NCBI GenBank assembly: GCA_944368155.1
Contig: CALVWW010000001.1
Coordinates: 186,001 to 250,000, forward strand
Length of the DNA stretch: 64,000 bases
Direction of reading: 5' to 3'
DNA from: an uncultured Clostridia bacterium
GTDB taxonomy: Bacteria > Bacillota > Clostridia > Christensenellales > Borkfalkiaceae
Shown: in pieces, positions 60,023 through 64,000 of the stretch
How the letters are laid out: every line of letters starts with the position of its first letter
How positions within the stretch are numbered: the stretch's first letter is position 1
Notes under the pieces: model-generated
What the model saw: only the letters and a program-made list of their open reading frames with translations
Told to the model about the DNA's origin: nothing
Database searches by the model: none
Translations under genes and position numbers: made by a program

Positions 60023-60586
60023 TTACTTATTGTACTTAGTCATTACTTCGTCGAACGGCCTGCCCTTTGCAAGCTCTACGGCTGCCTCCGCCGCCCTGCC
60101 GCAGGCGGAAACGAAGAGTTCATAATCGTCGCGCCGAACTTCGGACAATACGTAATTGATAATCGGAATATTTATCTCAGGGTCGCGGATACCTATCCTT
60201 ATGCGCGCAAAATCCTGCGTGCCTATTTCGGATATGACCGAACGCATGCCGTTGTGAGTACCTGCACTTCCGGAAGGACGGACACGTATTTTACCCTTTG
60301 GAATATCGAAGTCGTCGTATATAACAACGAGCTGAGAAGGGGTCGCGCCGTACTTTGCAAGCAACTGCTTTACCGCAACTCCGCTGAGGTTCATATATGT
60401 GAGAGGACGGGCTATTATTATTTTTTCTCCACCGGAATGCGCTTCGGCGACATATGAGGAGCATTCCTTCTTTTTGAATTTTGCGCCGAGAAGCGCCGCT
60501 ACGTCGGCGGCAGCGTTGAACCCCATATTATGGAATGTTTTGGCATACTTTTCTTCAGGGTTGCCCAACCCCACTATTATATACAT
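60023..60586 (-). CDS. pth: Peptidyl-tRNA hydrolase
   Basis: Peptidyl-tRNA hydrolase of 187 residues, which frees tRNA from abandoned peptides. It opens MYIIVGLGNPEEKYAKTFHN, containing the catalytic His and substrate-binding residues, followed by RPLTYMNLSGVAVKQLL and VVIYDDFDIPKGKIRVRPSG-SAGTHNGMRSV. It lies between prs and mfd, an order shared with Bacillus (prs-ctc-pth-mfd), though ctc is missing here. Confidence 0.96.
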   Translation of the reverse strand: MYIIVGLGNPEEKYAKTFHNMGFNAAADVAALLGAKFKKKECSSYVAEAHSGGEKIIIARPLTYMNLSGVAVKQLLAKYGATPSQLVVIYDDFDIPKGKIRVRPSGSAGTHNGMRSVISEIGTQDFARIRIGIRDPEINIPIINYVLSEVRRDDYELFVSACGRAAEAAVELAKGRPFDEVMTKYNK

Positions 60587-60648
60587 ATAGCTACCTTAAG
60601 CCTGTTGCTTTTTCACTCTTTATTTTAAACGAATGCAGACTATTTAAA

Positions 60649-60672
60649 ACGCCACAGCATTTACTGTGGCGT
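60649..60672 (-). terminator. Terminator after prs
   Basis: ACGCCACAG (60649-60657) pairs with CTGTGGCGT (60664-60672), followed on the minus strand by UUUUAAAU. It lies 8 bp beyond the prs stop codon. Confidence 0.7.
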
Positions 60673-60679
60673 ACACAAT

Positions 60680-61627
60680 TTAATCGTAAATTTTCGACAT
60701 AGGCCTGTCGAGATATACATTTTCTATTGCGGAAGCAAAGATGGGAGCCGTCGATATGATTCTGAACGACGGTAGCATCTTCTCCTGCGGGATATTTATG
60801 GTATCGAGAATGGCAAGTTCCGATATCGGCGAAGCGGCCAGCCTTTCAATTGCGGGGCCCGAGAGGACACCGTGCGAGCAGCAGGCATAAATCTCTTTCG
60901 CGCCAGCCTCTTTGAGCGCCTTAGCACCCTGAACTATTGTGCCCGCGGTATCAATCATATCGTCGACCATCAGGCAGTTTTTGCCCTCCACGTCGCCGAT
61001 TATATTCATGACTTCCATTACGTTTGCCTTGGGACGGCGCTTATCGATAATAGCCATCTTGGCATCCATGCGCGCGGCAACTTTGCGTGCGCGGGAAACA
61101 GAACCGATATCGGGAGAAACGACCACAAAATTGTCGTCCACCTTGGGTTTGAAGTAATTATAGAGAGTGGGGCCGCCTATGAGATTATCGAGAGGAATAT
61201 CGAAAAAGCCCTGAATCTGCATGCAGTGCAAATCCATAGTGAGAACCCTGTCGGCACCGGCGGAAGTTATCAGATTGGCCACAAGTTTAGCCGTTATAGG
61301 CTCGCGCGAGCGGGCTTTTCTGTCCTGACGGGCATAGCCGAAATAGGGGATTACAGCGGTAATTCTGCCGGCGCTTGCGCGCTTTGCCGCGTCAATCATG
61401 ATGAGCAGCTCCATAAGGTTTGTGTTGACGGGACTGCTGGTAGACTGTACGAGGAATACATCCTTGCCCCTCACCGTTTCTTCATAGCGCACATAAATTT
61501 CACCGTCGGAAAAGTGAGTGAGTTCCATGTCGCCGAGAGAGGTGTTGAGCTTGGACGCGATGGCCTGAGCAAGCGGCTTGTTTGAGTTGCCGGAAAAAAT
61601 CTTTATCTCGCTGCCGTGATTAATCAT
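60680..61627 (-). CDS. prs: Ribose-phosphate pyrophosphokinase
   Basis: PRPP synthetase of 315 residues, which makes phosphoribosyl pyrophosphate from ribose 5-phosphate and ATP for nucleotide, His and Trp synthesis. IKIFSGNSNKPLAQAIA opens the protein, and IPYFGYARQDRKARSREPI is the flexible ATP loop. VLTMDLHCMQIQGFFDIP is present, and the PRPP-binding loop reads CLMVDDMIDTAGTI. It has its own promoter with a leader of about 145 nt that holds several short hairpins. Confidence 0.97.
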   Translation of the reverse strand: MINHGSEIKIFSGNSNKPLAQAIASKLNTSLGDMELTHFSDGEIYVRYEETVRGKDVFLVQSTSSPVNTNLMELLIMIDAAKRASAGRITAVIPYFGYARQDRKARSREPITAKLVANLITSAGADRVLTMDLHCMQIQGFFDIPLDNLIGGPTLYNYFKPKVDDNFVVVSPDIGSVSRARKVAARMDAKMAIIDKRRPKANVMEVMNIIGDVEGKNCLMVDDMIDTAGTIVQGAKALKEAGAKEIYACCSHGVLSGPAIERLAASPISELAILDTINIPQEKMLPSFRIISTAPIFASAIENVYLDRPMSKIYD

Positions 61628-61776
61628 TGGGGATATGCCTCCGAAATGCTTTTGTATTTGAAGCGCGCCGCTTTACCGCGGCGGCATTCCTTTCGTATCT
61701 GTAGTTATTAAGTTTTGGCGCGCTCATGACGTCAGGCAAAAATTTGGCGCACTTTTTTGCCGACAGCGCATTAAAT

Positions 61777-61805
61777 ATTTTATATTCAACCGGGCTTGTT
61801 GTCAA
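61777..61805 (-). promoter_or_regulatory. Promoter of prs
   Basis: The -35 TTGACA (61805-61800), a 17-bp spacer and -10 TAAAAT (61782-61777). In the 298-bp gap (61628-61925) I see no gene; the leader contains a GCCGCCGCGG/CGCGGC hairpin near 61665-61690. Confidence 0.85.
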
Positions 61806-61925
61806 CCTTAAAAGGCGTGATAAAAAAATATTTTTGCCCGGCTTGGTGATTTACACGCAAAGCAACAGCTTATCCATTACAGATTATACGCAAAAATCTG
61901 CAAATTTTGCGACACTGCAACAGCT

Positions 61926-62387
61926 TCAGTCCTCTTGCTTTTTAGAGCGCTCCCTCATCTCCGCAAAAAAACCTGACAGTATCGCGGCACACTCCTCTTC
62001 CATTACACCGCCGACCACCTCTGTCTTATGGTTCAATACGCCGGAGTTTGCAATTATATCGGTCAGCGACCTGCCCTTTGCTTCGTATGCTCCGAAATAC
62101 ACCTTCCTTATCCGTGCATTCAATATTGCGCCCATACACATCGGACACGGTTCCAAAGTGACGTAAAGCTCACACTCCGGCAGTCTCCAGCTCTTGAGTT
62201 TTCTGCACGCCCGCTCTATGGCCTCCATCTCGGCATGTGCCGTGGCTATCTGTTTTGCAGTCCGCCTGTTGTGCCCGCGCCCTACTATTTTTCCGTCGCA
62301 TACCACAACGGCGCCTATCGGCACCTCACCCTCGCTATAAGCTTTTTGTGCGCATTTAAGTGCGCTTTTCATATATTTCTCTTCCAT
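61926..62387 (-). CDS. tadA: tRNA-specific adenosine deaminase
   Basis: TadA deaminates adenosine 34 of tRNA-Arg to inosine; 153 residues. The zinc motif HAEMEAIERA carries the ligand His and catalytic Glu, and the two Cys ligands lie in TLEPCPMCMGAIL. PIGAVVVCDGKIVGRGHN precedes them, as in the family. It overlaps the M14 peptidase gene by 19 bp, so the two are cotranscribed. Confidence 0.95.
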   Translation of the reverse strand: MEEKYMKSALKCAQKAYSEGEVPIGAVVVCDGKIVGRGHNRRTAKQIATAHAEMEAIERACRKLKSWRLPECELYVTLEPCPMCMGAILNARIRKVYFGAYEAKGRSLTDIIANSGVLNHKTEVVGGVMEEECAAILSGFFAEMRERSKKQED

Positions 62388-63109
62388 TTTTCAGTAAAAA
62401 ACCTGAGAGCGCCTGTGCACTCGACGATATCTTTTATGTCTTTAATCGGATGAACGAGCTTATCGTCACCGCATTCTACCGTATAGGCCGGGATACACAG
62501 CTTTTCTATACACCAGTCTTTATAGCCGCCAGCTGACCCCGTAATGCGCTTTGATTTATACCCGGTAGCCTGTTCGAGGATATGAGCGCCGCTCTCGTCG
62601 CCGCGTCCCGCAAACTCCCAGTAAATCTCCCCTCCTTTTGTATGGAAGGCAAATGTAACCTGCGGCATTATTTTACGGGTAAAGCACGCAAGAGCTTTGC
62701 TCTCCGGCTCGGAAAACGGATAGTCCCCTATGCAGTTTTCGGCCCCGCGCATTCTTGTATTCAGAGAGCCCGTTCCCCAGCGGGCGTCGAAATTGCAATT
62801 AATGTCCACTCCGCGCAGGTTCGCTTTCCAGAACGGGCGCACCGTCTGGGAAAGGATGGCGCCGTCGGGATTGAGCAGAGGCACTGTCCACCCGCCCCAT
62901 CCTTCAGCTGTGCCCTTGGCAATATGCGCAAGCGCAAGCCGGGAAGTTATCCATTCGCGGCCGTGCACTGCATACACGGATATAAACTGCCGCCCGACGC
63001 CGCTGCCGATGTGCATGGCAAAGATTGCTCTCCCGCCGAGTGAATATCCTATTATGCATTTCTTGCCGCTGAAACTTTCGTAAAAACTCTTTACTTCGTC
63101 GTATATCAC
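62369..63109 (-). CDS. M14 family metallocarboxypeptidase-like protein
   Basis: A zinc carboxypeptidase-fold protein of 246 residues. The HxxE zinc motif is in VYAVHGREWITSRL, followed by VPLLNPDGAIL, LRGVDINCNFDARWG with the substrate-binding Asn/Arg-type positions, the third zinc ligand in FAFHTKGGEIYWEF and the catalytic Glu in AYTVECGDD. All key residues appear present. Related proteins are gamma-D-glutamyl-meso-diaminopimelate peptidases that trim peptidoglycan peptides. There is no signal peptide, so it likely acts inside the cell, perhaps on recycled muropeptides. Confidence 0.85.
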   Translation of the reverse strand: MIYDEVKSFYESFSGKKCIIGYSLGGRAIFAMHIGSGVGRQFISVYAVHGREWITSRLALAHIAKGTAEGWGGWTVPLLNPDGAILSQTVRPFWKANLRGVDINCNFDARWGTGSLNTRMRGAENCIGDYPFSEPESKALACFTRKIMPQVTFAFHTKGGEIYWEFAGRGDESGAHILEQATGYKSKRITGSAGGYKDWCIEKLCIPAYTVECGDDKLVHPIKDIKDIVECTGALRFFTEKWKRNI

Positions 63110-63181
63110 ATAAATAAGGTATTCAAAGCCGCTTAACCTTATTATACCGGACTGAAAACAGGCAAAACTTTTGCCAAAATT

Positions 63182-63619
63182 TTACTTGTGATATTCACTT
63201 CCCGCGTTTATCATATACGCGCGGTAAATCTGTTCGCACAAAATCACGCGCATGAGCTGATGAGGAAAGGTCATATAGGAAAAAGAGAGCTTTAAGTCTG
63301 CCGCGTCCTTTACTCTCTTTGAAAGGCCGCAGGAAGAACCTATGATGAAAGTAACTTCAGCGCCCCGGTCCGCCTGAGTTTTTAATTCCGCGGCAAGCGC
63401 CTCGCTCGAAAATTTTTTACCTTCCACGCATAAAGCCACAATATAGCCCTTAGCGGCGCGCAATATCCCGTCCGCCTCCTCTTCAAGATTTTTGCCCTCG
63501 GCGACTTCGCGGATATTCAGCGATATAAATCGCGAAAGCCGCTTTGAGTATTCAGCCACGGCTTCGCGGAAAAAACTCTCTTTAATCTTACCGACGCAGA
63601 CCAAATTTACCTTTTGCAT
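63182..63619 (-). CDS. rlmH: 23S rRNA (pseudouridine1915-N3)-methyltransferase RlmH
   Basis: RlmH of about 145 residues, a SPOUT methyltransferase acting on pseudouridine 1915 of assembled 70S ribosomes. The start MQKVNLVCVGKIKESFFREA matches the family; nine upstream codons in frame would overlap the previous gene. FIIGSSCGLSKRV is the SAM-binding knot, and TFPHQLMRVILCEQIYRAY with the final SEYHK is diagnostic. It begins 5 bp after the stop of the CPBP protease gene. Confidence 0.95.
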   Translation of the reverse strand: MQKVNLVCVGKIKESFFREAVAEYSKRLSRFISLNIREVAEGKNLEEEADGILRAAKGYIVALCVEGKKFSSEALAAELKTQADRGAEVTFIIGSSCGLSKRVKDAADLKLSFSYMTFPHQLMRVILCEQIYRAYMINAGSEYHK

Positions 63620-63624
63620 AAAGT

Positions 63625-64000
63625 TTAAAACAGCCCCGCTATCCACAGGACGACGAGTGCAATTATGCCTGCCGCCGCCGCTAAAAAGAAATTTTTGACT
63701 CCGCCCTTTAAAGGCTTTCCGAGCGGAGTTTTATCGCACACGAGTAAAGCTATACCGCCCGCAAACGAGATGACCGAGAGAACTGTTATAAGAACAGCCG
63801 CCCAAAGCGGCACCCAGTCGAACACAGTGCCCGCCGTTTCAACGCCGCACGCCTGCAACACAATAATTACTGCATTGTTCAGAAAGTGAGCGAACACACA
63901 GGGCGTCACCGAGCTGGAGCGGATGGCGAGCAAAGCAAAGGTGCAACCGCAGGCAAACTGATAAAAGGTTTGTACGGCGCTGGCATGAAAGAGCGCAAAA
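63625..64000 (-). CDS. CPBP intramembrane protease, C-terminal part (cut by window edge)
   Basis: The last 124 codons of a membrane protein that continues past the right edge. The frame runs in from the edge as FALFHASAVQTFYQFACG, with the second CPBP His, and then RSSSVTPCVFAHFLNNAVII with the third motif His and Asn. Two further membrane segments follow. CPBP (Abi/CAAX-type) proteases are intramembrane enzymes that process or protect proteins such as bacteriocin immunity factors. The role here cannot be told from the fragment. Confidence 0.85.
   Translation of the reverse strand, partial: FALFHASAVQTFYQFACGCTFALLAIRSSSVTPCVFAHFLNNAVIIVLQACGVETAGTVFDWVPLWAAVLITVLSVISFAGGIALLVCDKTPLGKPLKGGVKNFFLAAAAGIIALVVLWIAGLF

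Noticed and set aside
1..64000. CRISPR array, tRNA, rRNA, insertion sequence or prophage
   Set aside because: I looked for regular direct repeats with spacers, cloverleaf patterns, transposase motifs and phage structural genes and saw none, apart from the 23-codon HTH remnant.

Overview
The window looks like part of the chromosome of an anaerobic, acetate-forming Bacillota (Clostridia-like) bacterium. The support is a ThrRS gene behind a T-box leader, an infC-rpmI-rplT operon with a leader attenuator, a long SRP RNA with an Alu domain, MutS2, a YlxY/MlpA pair, Pta-AckA beside YceD-RpmF and TmcAL, and a prs-pth-mfd-foldase run. Base composition is moderate. I see no tRNA, rRNA, IS element or CRISPR array. 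Nearly all genes are on the minus strand. Only leuS, tmcAL, pyk, the radical SAM/DUF4130 pair and the SRP RNA are on the plus strand. The species is not identifiable from the sequence alone.

Layout. 1-3.9 kb: a PHP phosphatase fragment, murB, an orphan solute-binding protein, yebC and a TrmH-family methyltransferase. 3.9-7.6 kb: rplT, rpmI, infC and thrS, with two RNA leaders. 7.6-12.6 kb: leuS, acpP and tex. 12.8-15.9 kb: AlkD-like glycosylase, deoxyinosine glycosylase, M16 peptidase and YlxY-like deacetylase homologue. 16-23.3 kb: a uvrC, HAD phosphatase, U32/RlhA-like and mutS2 operon. 23.4-26.5 kb: copper ATPase and ArsR regulator. 26.7-31 kb: rpmF, yceD, ackA, pta and the divergent tmcAL. 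31-33 kb: rnpB and pyk. 33.3-36.6 kb: two FAD proteins and a ferritin-like protein. 36.7-43.8 kb: a GNAT-uvrB-methyltransferase-uvrA-methyltransferase operon. 43.9-46.1 kb: a two-component system. 46.2-47.1 kb: a small accessory island with a toxin-like gene, a zinc-ribbon partner and a truncated HTH gene. 47.2-49.3 kb: a radical SAM/DUF4130 DNA repair pair. 49.5-53.9 kb: mrp, SRP RNA, an ABC exporter and uppP. 54-60.6 kb: foldase lipoprotein, mfd and pth. 60.7-64 kb: prs, tadA, an M14 peptidase, rlmH and a CPBP protease fragment.

How the genes fit together. DNA repair dominates: UvrA, UvrB, UvrC, Mfd, MutS2, AlkD-like, deoxyinosine glycosylase and the radical SAM/DUF4130 pair. The uvrBA operon and the radical SAM pair share an 18-bp operator (arms TATAAACA/TGTTTATA) placed at the predicted transcription start, which suggests a common, probably SOS-like, control. 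Most operons carry a consensus promoter with 17-bp spacing that can be read directly.

The strongest unexplained signal is an 18-bp dispersed repeat (plus strand TATGTCACRCATAGTACT). Eight copies occur between 0.5 and 53 kb, all in the same orientation. Six lie at or just after the stop codons of minus-strand genes. Two lie inside coding regions, where the same reading frame gives Ser-Thr-Met-Cys/Arg-Asp-Ile. I do not recognise it. Other notable points are a CopA whose C-terminal CopZ-like domain has its own ribosome binding site and ATG, two genes whose start codon follows directly on a terminator U-tract, a MurB with substituted active-site residues, and an infC starting at ATC.
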